A stretch of 54,381 nucleotides of DNA from Hungatella hathewayi WAL-18680 (GTDB lineage: Bacteria; Bacillota; Clostridia; Lachnospirales; Lachnospiraceae). The position numbers were made by a program, and so were the translations under genes. The notes beneath the pieces were generated by a model. The model made no database searches. It was not told the origin of the DNA and worked only from the letters and a program-made list of their open reading frames with translations. The DNA is taken from contig NZ_JH379027.1 in NCBI RefSeq assembly GCF_000235505.1, positions 1,994,148-2,048,528 of the forward strand, in the 5' to 3' direction. Shown here piece by piece: positions 1 to 7,600 of this stretch (its first letter is position 1; each line of letters starts with the position of its first letter).

Positions 1-1
1 G

Positions 2-142
2 TACATCGACGAGGCAGCGCTTGATGTGGAGCTGGACAAAGGGGAGTATGCGTGTACCGTGAATTTTGACACGTACCGTATCCGTGATAATTCTTACATA
101 GGAAGGGCCGCGGCGCAGATTACGCTGTATGTGCTGGAGTAG
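2..142 (+). CDS. C-terminal end of a membrane-anchored surface-cassette protein (cassette A, partial)
   Basis: This is the last 46 codons of a gene whose start lies left of the window. The visible part closely matches the C-terminus of the 189-residue protein at 10500-11069: both have a YI(D/G)(E/D)A start, a DVEL..GEYAC/YPC block, an AYRI/TYRI stretch, and end in YIGRAAA(Q/K)IT followed by a hydrophobic tail. It is therefore the cassette A counterpart of that gene, and is followed within a few bases by the next cassette A gene. Function is unknown. The fold is probably a small beta-sandwich exposed outside the membrane, inferred from alternating strands and the absence of a second membrane segment in the full-length paralogue. 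Confidence 0.75.
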   Translation, partial: YIDEAALDVELDKGEYACTVNFDTYRIRDNSYIGRAAAQITLYVLE

Positions 143-153
143 AGGTGCGTGTT

Positions 154-705
154 ATGACAGGAGAAAAACGAAAGAGAGAGCCCTGGAGCGGACGCCGCCG
201 CGTGGCAGGATTTCTGATACTGGCCCTGTGCTGCATGTCAGGGGCCGCGGGAGGCGTTTATATCAGCCACAGAAAGGCCCCGGACAAAACGGAGGGGCTG
301 GCCTACGAGGCCAATATCGTCATGGGAGACATCCCTGGAAAGACGCCGGAAGAGCGGCAGAGGGAGCTGGACTCCGTGGTGGAGGAAGGCATGATAGCCA
401 TGTCCATCAACGGAACCCCCTCAGGAAAAGCGGCCGGTGCGGACCGCGGCATCAACTGGCTGATTGAAAATCCCTCGAACCAGGGAAAATTAATCCGCGT
501 GGAGGTCACCCGGGACGACACCGGCAGGAAAATCTATGAGACAGGGGCCATCCCTCCGGGAAGCTACGTGGAGGAAGCGCCGCCGGATGTGGTGCTGGAA
601 GCGGGAGTGTATGACTGCACGGCGGTATTTTACGCCTACCGCCAGGAAAATGAAGAGTACATCGGACAGGCGGCGGTGAAACTGAAGCTGACGCTGCTGG
701 AATGA
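154..705 (+). CDS. membrane-anchored surface-cassette protein (cassette A)
   Basis: A protein of about 183 residues with a basic N-terminus (EKRKREPWSGRRR), one hydrophobic segment at about residues 18-38, then a roughly 140-residue extracytoplasmic domain. It pairs closely with the protein at 11171-11746: shared blocks are YEANIV.GDIPGKT.EER, MAMSIN.TP, INWL.ENPSNQGKLIRVEV, YETGAIPPG.YVE and YIGQAA. I do not recognise the family. I chose ATG at 154, which has AGAGG about 8 bases upstream; an in-frame GTG at 145 with GGAG 5 bases upstream is also possible. It is cotranscribed with its neighbours (2 to 20 base gaps). A role as membrane anchor or assembly factor of a surface fibre is inference. 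Confidence 0.8.
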   Translation: MTGEKRKREPWSGRRRVAGFLILALCCMSGAAGGVYISHRKAPDKTEGLAYEANIVMGDIPGKTPEERQRELDSVVEEGMIAMSINGTPSGKAAGADRGINWLIENPSNQGKLIRVEVTRDDTGRKIYETGAIPPGSYVEEAPPDVVLEAGVYDCTAVFYAYRQENEEYIGQAAVKLKLTLLE

Positions 706-721
706 GAGGAGGGTGGAGCCA

Positions 722-1384
722 TTGGGGAAAAGAGAAGTCCTGCTGTTTGGCGGACTGCTGGCGCTGTGCCTGCTCCGGACGGATGCAGACCCGGTGTACG
801 CAGAGGAACAGGCGGAGACGAAGGAATTTGAATTTGTGATGGAGAGCTCCTCCACGGAGGTGGTGTCGGAGCTGAAAGGGACAATCAAGGTGGAGCTGAT
901 TTCCGTGGAGCTGCCGGCGGGAGGATTTGACTTTAACATCGACCCGGAAGCCGCCTTCAGCCCCCAAAGCCCTGGAGGGCAGATACAGAGCCCGCTGATT
1001 CGTGTGGCGAACCATTCCGTGGTGCCGGTGAAGCTGGAGATATCGCAGGTGCCGGAGATCAAAAAGGAGGATGTGGTGTACGCGCCAAAATTCGGAGCCG
1101 GCCCGGAGCAGAGTTTCCGCCTCTCCGGAAAAGTATCGGAAACGACGGCGCCTGGAACCGCCATCCTGGTGCTTGGCACCGCAGGAACGACATACCGCAG
1201 TGAGGCGGATTTTGAGCAGTACGCGATTCTGCCCGGCAGAACCAACATCCCGGTAACGGAACTGGAAGCCCACGGAAGCCGGGACTTAAAGCTGTACGGA
1301 AAAGCATCTGCGGACTTTTATGGGGCCTACCAGTTCACGGTAAGCCCGACACTGAAAATCAGTACAGTCAATGCGGCTGATTGA
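722..1384 (+). CDS. secreted subunit-like protein of the surface cassette (cassette A)
   Basis: A secreted protein of about 220 residues with a signal peptide-like start (LLFGGLLALCLL) and no second membrane segment or LPXTG motif. It matches the protein at 11758-12444 along its length: a SELKG.IKVELISVELP block, then GFDF.I.PE, V.NHSVVPV.LEIS, PEQSFRL, a GTA.LVLG stretch, FEQYAI.PG.TNIPV, and a C-terminal LYGK..PDFYGAY.FTV.PTLKIS. The same order of blocks, more weakly, is seen in the protein encoded next (1430-2086), so both may be subunits of one fold. The TTG at 722 is placed 9 bases after AGGAGG; the upstream GTG at 713 overlaps that ribosome site and is less likely. Function unknown. Confidence 0.75.
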   Translation: MGKREVLLFGGLLALCLLRTDADPVYAEEQAETKEFEFVMESSSTEVVSELKGTIKVELISVELPAGGFDFNIDPEAAFSPQSPGGQIQSPLIRVANHSVVPVKLEISQVPEIKKEDVVYAPKFGAGPEQSFRLSGKVSETTAPGTAILVLGTAGTTYRSEADFEQYAILPGRTNIPVTELEAHGSRDLKLYGKASADFYGAYQFTVSPTLKISTVNAAD

Positions 1385-1429
1385 TAGAGAGAAACAAAGA
1401 AAAAGAAGAGGATTCAGGAGGAAAAAACG

Positions 1430-2086
1430 ATGAATAAGCGGTTGAAGAAAGTAACGGCAGTAGTAATGGCAATGGGCATGGCAGCCACCGGGAGCATGGC
1501 GTCCTACGCGTCAGCGCTGCCACCGGCGGCAGGTGTGACTGAAGAGTCAGAGATGAACATCAAGGGTACGGCAGGCACCCAGACATCCGAATTGACAGGT
1601 TACATTGCTATTACAAACATCAAGGTAAAGGTGCCGGTAAAAGCCGGTTTTGACATCAACCCCAACGGAACAGTGGCGGTAGCGGCGGATAAATTCGGAC
1701 TGATAGAGACACAGGCCAGTACGTATCAGATAGAGAATCTCTCCACCACAGAGCTGACCGTCAAAATCTCAAACGTCGCAGTAAGCGGCGGCGTCAATCT
1801 GGTGACATCGGAGCCAACGGATGCGCCGGCTGACGCCAAAAAACTCATGTTTGCCATCAAAAAAGCAGGCGTTGTCCCAGCGCTCGCCACAGCCGGCGAC
1901 TGGATGACAGCCGGTGCAAACGACTATTACCTGGATGCCAGCGGAGCCCCCCTGGCCCTGAAAGCCAAGGGCGACGCCGACGGTGGAGACAAAGTAAACA
2001 TGAAACTATACGGAATCACCAAGAGCGGCTGGACAAACGGAGCCACCTTCTCCGTAACACCCACCTTCACCATCGCAGTAAAATAA
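1430..2086 (+). CDS. secreted major-subunit-like surface protein (cassette A)
   Basis: 218 residues with a clear signal peptide: basic MNKRLKK, a hydrophobic core (VVMAMGMAATGSMA) and a cleavage-like SYASA. The mature part is rich in Ala, Thr, Val and Gly, with SELTGYIAITNIKVKVPVKAGF near its start and F(S)VTPTFTIAV at its end, suggesting an all-beta subunit. Its counterpart in cassette B (12479-13234) has a similar signal peptide and ends but a divergent middle, as expected for an exposed structural or antigenic protein. The ribosome site is AGGAGG 8 bases upstream. The stop codon lies in the first copy of a tandem 19-bp repeat. TasA/camelysin or pilin-like function is possible but I cannot show homology. 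Confidence 0.8.
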   Translation: MNKRLKKVTAVVMAMGMAATGSMASYASALPPAAGVTEESEMNIKGTAGTQTSELTGYIAITNIKVKVPVKAGFDINPNGTVAVAADKFGLIETQASTYQIENLSTTELTVKISNVAVSGGVNLVTSEPTDAPADAKKLMFAIKKAGVVPALATAGDWMTAGANDYYLDASGAPLALKAKGDADGGDKVNMKLYGITKSGWTNGATFSVTPTFTIAVK

Positions 2087-2139
2087 CGAAACATAAGTAC
2101 AATAACGAAACATAAGTACAATAACGAAACATAAGTACA
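2083..2139 (+). repeat. three perfect tandem copies of a 19-bp repeat
   Basis: The unit ATAACGAAACATAAGTACA occurs three times back to back at 2083-2101, 2102-2120 and 2121-2139, followed by five bases of a fourth copy. The first copy contains the TAA stop of the upstream gene. The equivalent gap in cassette B (13235-13268) lacks the repeat. Confidence 0.95.
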
Positions 2140-2170
2140 ATAACCAGGAAAACGAAAGGAGAAAACCACC

Positions 2171-2365
2171 ATGGCAACCAGAATCCCATGCACCCCATTC
2201 GGAAAGAAAATGAAAATCGCAATGGTAGAACAGGACATCCCCCAGCAGGAGCTGGCCAGACGCCTCGGCATCGCCAACTCCACGGTCAGCGACATCATCT
2301 ACGGCCGCAACCAATGCGAGCGCACCAAAGAGCGCATCGCCGAGACCCTTGGCATCAAAGGATAA
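2171..2365 (+). CDS. 64-residue Cro/C1-type helix-turn-helix regulator (cassette A copy)
   Basis: A 64-residue DNA-binding protein consisting almost only of a Cro/C1-type helix-turn-helix: the core is QQELARRLGIANSTVSDII, with turn glycine and following recognition helix, then a basic ending. It is identical in protein sequence to the cassette B copy at 13269-13463, although about ten codons differ silently. Ribosome site AAAGGAG lies 8 bases before ATG. It is the last gene of cassette A and is followed by a strong terminator. A role as repressor or co-regulator of the surface operons is inferred from position only. No other domain is present, so it probably acts as a dimer. Confidence 0.85.
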   Translation: MATRIPCTPFGKKMKIAMVEQDIPQQELARRLGIANSTVSDIIYGRNQCERTKERIAETLGIKG

Positions 2366-2379
2366 TAAAACCAACTTTT

Positions 2380-2427
2380 ACAAACGAGTTACCGCGGCAT
2401 CCATTTCCCGGTAACTCGTTTGTCTTT
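2380..2427 (+). terminator. intrinsic terminator ending cassette A
   Basis: A 15-bp perfect stem (ACAAACGAGTTACCG at 2380-2394 pairing with 2409-2423) with a 14-base loop, followed by CTTTT. It separates cassette A from the recombinase gene. Confidence 0.85.
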
Positions 2428-2440
2428 TCCAGATATTCGA

Positions 2441-2469
2441 TTGCAATCGGACCGGTAAGATTATATAAT
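2441..2469 (+). promoter_or_regulatory. sigma-A-type promoter of the recombinase gene
   Basis: TTGCAA at 2441-2446 and a consensus TATAAT at 2464-2469, 17 bases apart. It reads into the recombinase at 2510. The -10 overlaps an 11-bp inverted repeat, which could be an operator. Confidence 0.75.
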
Positions 2470-2489
2470 AAAGAAAATTATAATCTTAC
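2455..2489. repeat. 11-bp perfect inverted repeat over the recombinase promoter -10
   Basis: GTAAGATTATA (2455-2465) and its exact complement (2479-2489) are 13 bases apart. The left arm covers the start of the -10 box and the right arm lies just before the GGAGGAGG ribosome site (2490-2497). It may be a repressor operator or an mRNA hairpin controlling recombinase translation. Confidence 0.7.
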
Positions 2490-2509
2490 GGAGGAGGATT
2501 TTTTTTAAT

Positions 2510-3367
2510 ATGGAAGAACGCAAAAATATGGAAATAACAGATGAAATGCTGGCGGGCTACCGGGAGTATCTGCGGGATGAGGAACGGAGCCAGGCGACGG
2601 TGGAGAAATATCTGCGGGATGTGAAAGCATTTGTGAACTATCTTGGAACCGGGCGGGAGGTGGACCGGGAGAGGGTAAGGGATTACAAGGAGGCGCTTCG
2701 GGAACGGTACAAGATTACCAGCGCCAATTCCATGCTGGCGGCGTTGAACAGTTTCTTCGTGTTTGCAAAGTGGGAGGAACTGAAGGTTAAGCTGTACAGG
2801 GTTCAGCGGGCGATGTACAGCCGGAAAGAACTGGAAATGACGGAGAAAGACTATGAGAAGCTCATCCGGGCAGCCAGGAAAGACGGGGATGAGAAGATGA
2901 GTATGCTGATTCAAACCATCGGAAGCACCGGAATCCGGATCAGCGAGCTGAAATTCATAACCGTGGAAACGCTGGAGACAGGGCGGGCGGAGATATACAA
3001 TAAGGGGAAGTCCAGGGTAGTGCTGCTGCCAGTGGAATTGACCAGGCTGTTAAAAAAGTATTGTAAATCAGCGGGAATCCGGACCGGAAGCATTTTCATC
3101 ACCCGTCAGGGAAATCCGGTGGACAGAAGCAACGTGAGCAAGAAAATGAAGCAGCTGGGACGAGAGGCCGGCGTGGACACGGCGAAAATATTTCCCCATA
3201 ACCTGCGCCATCTGTTTGCGAGAACCTTTTACAGCATAGAAAAAGATGTCATCCGGCTGATGGATCTGCTGGGACATTCCAACATCAGCACGACCAGGAT
3301 TTATACGGCGGCGACGGAGGAGCAGCCAAGGCGGCAGCTGTCGCGGATGAATCTGGTGTTAGGTTAG
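2510..3367 (+). CDS. tyrosine recombinase (XerC/D-type), probable DNA invertase of the adjacent promoter segment
   Basis: 285 residues with the two-domain layout of phage-integrase/Xer recombinases: an N-terminal SAM-like core-binding domain (about 10-95) and a catalytic domain (about 108-280). Catalytic residues are visible: Arg143 (TGIRISEL), Lys165 or 167, His230 and Arg233 (HNLRH), His256 (LGHSNISTTRIY) and nucleophile Tyr265. The gene has its own promoter and lies next to a pair of 25-bp inverted repeats 345 bp apart. That arrangement is typical of recombinases that invert a promoter (known examples: Mpi and Tsr recombinases of Bacteroides, RecV of Clostridioides difficile). That it acts on this segment, and possibly on another beside cassette A, is inference. 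The ribosome site is strong but 12 bases from ATG. Confidence 0.9.
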   Translation: MEERKNMEITDEMLAGYREYLRDEERSQATVEKYLRDVKAFVNYLGTGREVDRERVRDYKEALRERYKITSANSMLAALNSFFVFAKWEELKVKLYRVQRAMYSRKELEMTEKDYEKLIRAARKDGDEKMSMLIQTIGSTGIRISELKFITVETLETGRAEIYNKGKSRVVLLPVELTRLLKKYCKSAGIRTGSIFITRQGNPVDRSNVSKKMKQLGREAGVDTAKIFPHNLRHLFARTFYSIEKDVIRLMDLLGHSNISTTRIYTAATEEQPRRQLSRMNLVLG

Positions 3368-3384
3368 CCGGATAACGATTCGAG

Positions 3385-3422
3385 AAAATAAAAAATACCC
3401 CATAATATGGATTATGCGGTAT
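3385..3422 (-). terminator. leftward intrinsic terminator formed by the left inverted repeat
   Basis: Read on the minus strand, the left recombination site folds into a 12-bp stem with one mismatch (3422-3411 with 3406-3395, four-base loop). It is followed by a T-rich tract (TTTTTATTTT). It would stop transcripts leaving the leftward promoter at 3465-3492 before they run antisense through the recombinase gene. Confidence 0.6.
3396..3420. repeat. left inverted repeat / putative recombination site (IRL)
   Basis: A 25-bp sequence that matches the reverse complement of 3741-3765 at 21 of 25 positions, with a perfect 13-bp core (TAATATGGATTAT). It is itself an imperfect palindrome of two arms around a four-base centre, the usual form of a tyrosine-recombinase core site. 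Confidence 0.8.
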
Positions 3423-3464
3423 CATAAATCATTTCTGAAGGATATTTCCTTCGTGATATAGTCT

Positions 3465-3492
3465 ATTATACCCACTTTCGTAAAAATTGCAA
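3465..3492 (-). promoter_or_regulatory. strong sigma-A promoter facing left inside the invertible segment
   Basis: On the minus strand TTGCAA (3492-3487), a 16-base spacer and a perfect TATAAT (3470-3465). The predicted start is near 3458. Nothing useful lies downstream in this orientation, whereas after inversion it would feed the surface operon. Confidence 0.75.
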
Positions 3493-3639
3493 GATTGGAA
3501 AAGGAAAAAATTGCAAAAAACGGGAAGAGATTCGCAGAAATGTGGATAAATAGGCAGGAAAACCGGTGATTGGGCTTTTGGGAGCAAAATCGCCTGCTTG
3601 GTGTGCCGGAATTTTGGAATGCCAGGTTTCCATTTTTAG

Positions 3640-3720
3640 AAAAATCATTTCAGACGATCAAAAAATCATGTGAAACAGTCTCAGATTCATTTTTAATTCT
3701 CAAAAATCTTAGAAACAATC
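3640..3720 (+). repeat. degenerate tandem repeats of about 20 nt inside the invertible segment
   Basis: Copies at 3640-3659, 3661-3680 and 3702-3720 share the pattern AAAAATC(A/T)T, then an A/C-rich middle and a final ATC or GTC; 3683-3701 is a weaker copy. The spacing of about two helical turns suggests sites for a protein bound on one face of the DNA. Identity between the first two is 15 of 20. Confidence 0.45.
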
Positions 3721-3740
3721 AAAACCGCATTCCGGCTGGC

Positions 3741-3765
3741 ACCCTATAATCCATATTAAAGGGTA
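3741..3765. repeat. right inverted repeat / putative recombination site (IRR)
   Basis: Partner of 3396-3420, with the same 13-bp core in reverse orientation at 3746-3758. It is also an imperfect palindrome (10-bp arms, CCAT centre). It lacks a downstream T-tract in the rightward direction, so it should not stop transcription into the operon. Confidence 0.8.
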
Positions 3766-3779
3766 GAACCCGGAGAGAG

Positions 3780-4559
3780 GTGGACGCCTTGAATATGGCC
3801 GGAGGCAGGGGGAGTTCCCGGAAGAAAGAAAAAAAGGGCCAATTGAATAAGAATAAAAAGCTCCCGCATTTTCGGACGGTGTGCTTCGGGGGATTTGAGG
3901 AGACGCAGATTATCTGCTATTTGTGGAATATTATTAAATCCATGTCGGAGGAGCAGGAGGACCGGAGGACGGGAGGGACTGGCGCCGGGGACGGAGCATC
4001 GGAACTGGAGAGACAGCTGCGCAGGCAGGTGCGCGTGGAGATGAGGCGGTATTTTGTGAGACGGAGACGCAGAAATGTGAGACTGGCGATGACCGTAGGA
4101 GCGGCATTGCTGTGCGTTACCGGGGTGTTTGGATGTCTGATTGGAGTGGACCGGGTGTCGGGGAATTCCATGTATCCGTATTTAAATAACGGGGATTGGA
4201 TTGTGTACAGCCGGATTGGAAGCAGATATGTGCGGGATGAGGTTGTGGTGTTTGAGAAGGATGGAGAGAACCTGGTGAAGCGGGTAGCGGGCCTGCCGGG
4301 GGACCGGGTGGAAATCAGCACATCGGGCAGCCGGGTGGTTATCAACGGTGTGCAGATAAGAGAGGATTATGTAACACTGGCGGATACTGATGGAGAGAAG
4401 GACGATATGGGGCCGCCGCTGACGGTGATGGATGGGCAGTACCTGGTGCTTGGAGATAACCGGAGCGTATCCATCGACAGCCGTGACAGTGGAATGGGGA
4501 CTGTTCCGGCAGAGCATATCATGGGCCGGGTGGTGCTGGTAGTCCGGGCCAGAGGATAG
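3780..4559 (+). CDS. type I signal peptidase dedicated to the surface operon
   Basis: Membrane serine protease that removes signal peptides from exported proteins. The type I (bacterial, Ser-Lys) motifs are present: Ser130 in SGNSMYP, Lys167 in LVKRVAGLPGD, and the GDNRSVSIDSR box at about 225-235. A single membrane segment lies at about 103-123, preceded by an unusually long basic cytoplasmic part. Several starts are possible: GTG 3780 overlaps the GGAGAGAGG ribosome site, TTG 3789 is 8 bases after it, and ATG 3795 is further away; the true protein may be a few residues shorter. As first gene after the invertible segment it is the likely direct target of the switch, and its substrates are probably the cassette B exported proteins. 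B. subtilis sipW beside tasA is a loose analogy, but SipW is of the other (ER-like) class. Confidence 0.85.
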   Translation: MDALNMAGGRGSSRKKEKKGQLNKNKKLPHFRTVCFGGFEETQIICYLWNIIKSMSEEQEDRRTGGTGAGDGASELERQLRRQVRVEMRRYFVRRRRRNVRLAMTVGAALLCVTGVFGCLIGVDRVSGNSMYPYLNNGDWIVYSRIGSRYVRDEVVVFEKDGENLVKRVAGLPGDRVEISTSGSRVVINGVQIREDYVTLADTDGEKDDMGPPLTVMDGQYLVLGDNRSVSIDSRDSGMGTVPAEHIMGRVVLVVRARG

Positions 4560-4674
4560 ATAAGCAGCCAGACGTTTAGAGCCAGAAGGCCGGAGCCTGT
4601 GGATAAAGGGCAGGGATAGAATTTGAGACAGGGAACAGTGGGAAGAGAAGGAATAAGTTGTTGGAGGTACGGAA

Positions 4675-7600
4675 ATGAGCCATTTTGTACTATATAAAAG
4701 AACGAAACGGGAGATGCACCTGCGGTATCTGGCGTTGGGAGCGGTTTGTATCCTGGCGGCGGGACTTGTGGGAATGGGACTGCACAGTATCGGGATGGCC
4801 CGGGCAAAAAGCCGGGAAGCCATACCGATTTATACGGAGGAAGAGTTGTCCCGCTATCTGCTGGATAAGGAGAGCGAAGATTATAACCGAAATGGAAGGT
4901 ACCGGCTGGAGGAGGATTTGGAACTGGGCTGGCTGGAGGAATCCATCGGAACGAATATAGAGCCATTTACCGGAAAATTTGATGGAAACGGTCATGTGAT
5001 AAGTGGTTTGACGAGACCATTGTTTGGAGTGTTGGAACATGCGGAGGTGGAGCGGCTGTTTTTGAGCGATGCATCGATAGAGAATCCATTTACGTATTAT
5101 GACGGAGAACGGTATGTGGACGGGTATGGAGCGCTGGCGGCTTATGCGGTTGACTCGTCGATTCGAAACTGTGGGATGGGCGGAGAAATTCACACGGCCA
5201 GTCCGGTGGAAGCGGAATACCAGATCGAGAAAGGCAGATTATCTGACGTAGATATGTGGAAGGGCCCTGGTGTACAGGAGACGGTAGAGTTGGAAGAGAC
5301 AGATAGAAATATGGAAGAGGCCGGACCTGGAGTCAGCTATGAAGAGAACGATGAATCGGAATCATCCATCAGTGTTCCATCAAATGATAATGATCCGGAG
5401 GAAGGGCAGCCAGAGATTGCAGGACCGGAAATGGAACAGACAGAGAGCAGTGTGTCCGAGACGGAAGCCGGTCCGCCAGAAATCGAGTTGCCGGAAACAT
5501 CAGCAGGAGATGGAGTGGAGACATCAAAATCAGAATCGGAGAATACTGAGACGGAAACGTCAGAGATAGAAAATGGAACTGTTGAAACAGATGAGCCGGA
5601 ACATGAAAGTACAGAGGTTGGTGCATCGGAAGGGGATGCGGAAGAATCAAAAGCAGAGATAATAGAATCAGAAGCAGAATCAGAAACAAAACCAGAATCA
5701 GAAGTAAAACCAGAAGAGGGAAGTCTCGTCACAAATGGGCAGGATACCCTCAGTATGTCAGAGACGGTTGGCTATCAGAAGCATGACAGACAATATCTGA
5801 CATTGAAAGTATCTGCCGTCGTGGATTTCGATGAGGAGACAAGTCCTCTGGCAAGTCCATCCGATGCGGATATACCGGATGCCACTCCATCCAATGCCGA
5901 GGATGTTTCAGACGCAACTTCAGATGCACAAAGTTACGATGAAAAAAGTGCAGGAAATGATGCTGGAGAAGGAGAGACGGAGTACATAGGAAATCCAAAT
6001 GGAGATATTTATATTCTGGTGACGGCGGAGCGGGTCATGGCAGGTGGGCTGATAGCGCAGACGGCAGGGGATACCCTGATATCAGACAGCTTCGTTCTGG
6101 TGACCATAGAGTCCCAGTTGAACACCATAGATACCTACGTGGGAGGGCTGGCAGGAATTCTTGGGGATGAGACCAGAACGGAGAACAGTTATGCTGCCGG
6201 TCTGACGGATGGTGATGATGTGACCGGAGGACTGGCGGCAGTTAATGAAGGGCAAATTGAAAATTGTTATTCAACGGTGACAATCGGAGCGGCAGGGCGG
6301 AGCAGAGGACCATTTACCGCGGTCAACGAAGGCAGTCTGAGTGGCTGTGTTTATGACTGGCAGCTGGCGTGTATTGGAGCGGAGGAAGAAGCAGCTCCCG
6401 GTGTGATGGGACTGAATACCAGTCAGATGACTGGAATGGAACATATGTTAACAGGAAACTGGTATGTGGCAGAGCGTGCGTATCCCCAGCTGGAAGTATT
6501 TGCCCAAAGTGAGAATGAAACGGTCAGGTCTTATTCCAGGGCTTCCGTCATAGCACTGGATTTACCGGAAGGAACAATGCTGCTTGATGTTTTTGGGGAA
6601 GACGATATTGTGCTTCCGTCCGAAGTGGATGGGGAAGCGATTCAGTGGGATGCAGCTGGGGATGCGGATATTGATGAGAATAACCAGGTACGAATCAACA
6701 CCGGAGCCAGAATATTCAGTCATGATGTCCCTCGGGTGGAGACTTCCCTGGAACATGCCGATACGGAGTCAGAGGTGTCTGAGGAGGCTGGGACGGAGGA
6801 AACGGCTTCGGTGAATGGGGAAGATGCAAGAGCCATCCAGTTGAAAGGAACTGTTGGAAGTGCAACTCGAAATTTTGCTATAACGGCTCAAGCGGCAGTT
6901 CCGGCAGCTGCTTCGTATCAAAGCTGGGATGGGGTGGGAGCCGAACTGTATCAAGCGGGTTCCACCTTGCCCGGCAGCGGAACATCTGCGGATCCCTATT
7001 TGATTGGAACGGCGGAAGAGTTAGCTTTATATGCATATTTGGTAAATTATGTCGATCGAGGAGTTTGTGGAAAACTGACGGGAAATATCGATTTATTTGG
7101 AGCCAGTTATGTCAATGTGAATCCCGAAGATGCCACAATTGATAATATTGACCGTGCCCTTTGCTGGAGGCCGATTGGCTGGTCATCGAAAATGTTTCAG
7201 GGAATATTTGATGGAGATGGGCATACAGTATCCAATTTAAAGGTAGTAATGTTAACTGGTCCTGGTTGGAACCTTCCAGAGGGCTTTGGATTATTTGGAT
7301 GGTGCGACGGAGGAGCGATAAAAAATGTAGGTGTCTCTTCTGGACGAATAACGGTACCAATGCGTGCTGCTGGAGTCGTAGGAAGAATTGCTGGAAATGT
7401 GACAATCACAAATTGCTGGAATAACGCAACGATAGAAGGTTCCACAACAGTAGACGATTCGAGTGTTTTTGGTGGAATTGTTGGTTACATCCTAACTGGA
7501 AGCGTAAAAATAGAACATTGCTACAATACTGGAACAATTACAGCGGCGGCGAACTATGCCGGAGGAATTCTTGGTCACAAATATGGGGAGCAGAAAGCTT

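Larger units (their letters stand above)
3396..3765. promoter_or_regulatory. putative invertible promoter segment (phase switch)
   Basis: This 370-bp stretch holds no convincing gene. It is bounded by inverted 25-bp repeats, lies between a tyrosine recombinase gene and the signal-peptidase-led surface operon, and contains one strong promoter facing left (3465-3492). Inversion about the repeat centres would move that promoter to about 3669-3696 facing right, with a start near 3703, some 80-90 bases before the signal peptidase gene. The sequence shown is therefore read as OFF for cassette B. A short hairpin (GAAGGA/TCCTTC, 3437-3452) lies just inside the promoter's transcript, and about 20-nt imperfect repeats occupy the right end. 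Confidence 0.75.

Noticed and set aside
490-1273. Long minus-strand open frames opposite cassette A
   Set aside because: They lie antisense to genes with conserved paralogues, have no ribosome site and show no recognisable domain.
2083-2144. CRISPR-like array
   Set aside because: The three copies are directly adjacent with no spacers; it is a simple tandem repeat.
3613-3642. Possible rightward promoter in the invertible segment (TTGGAA, 17 bases, TAGAAA)
   Set aside because: Each hexamer matches the consensus at only four positions in an AT-rich region. It is much weaker than the leftward promoter.
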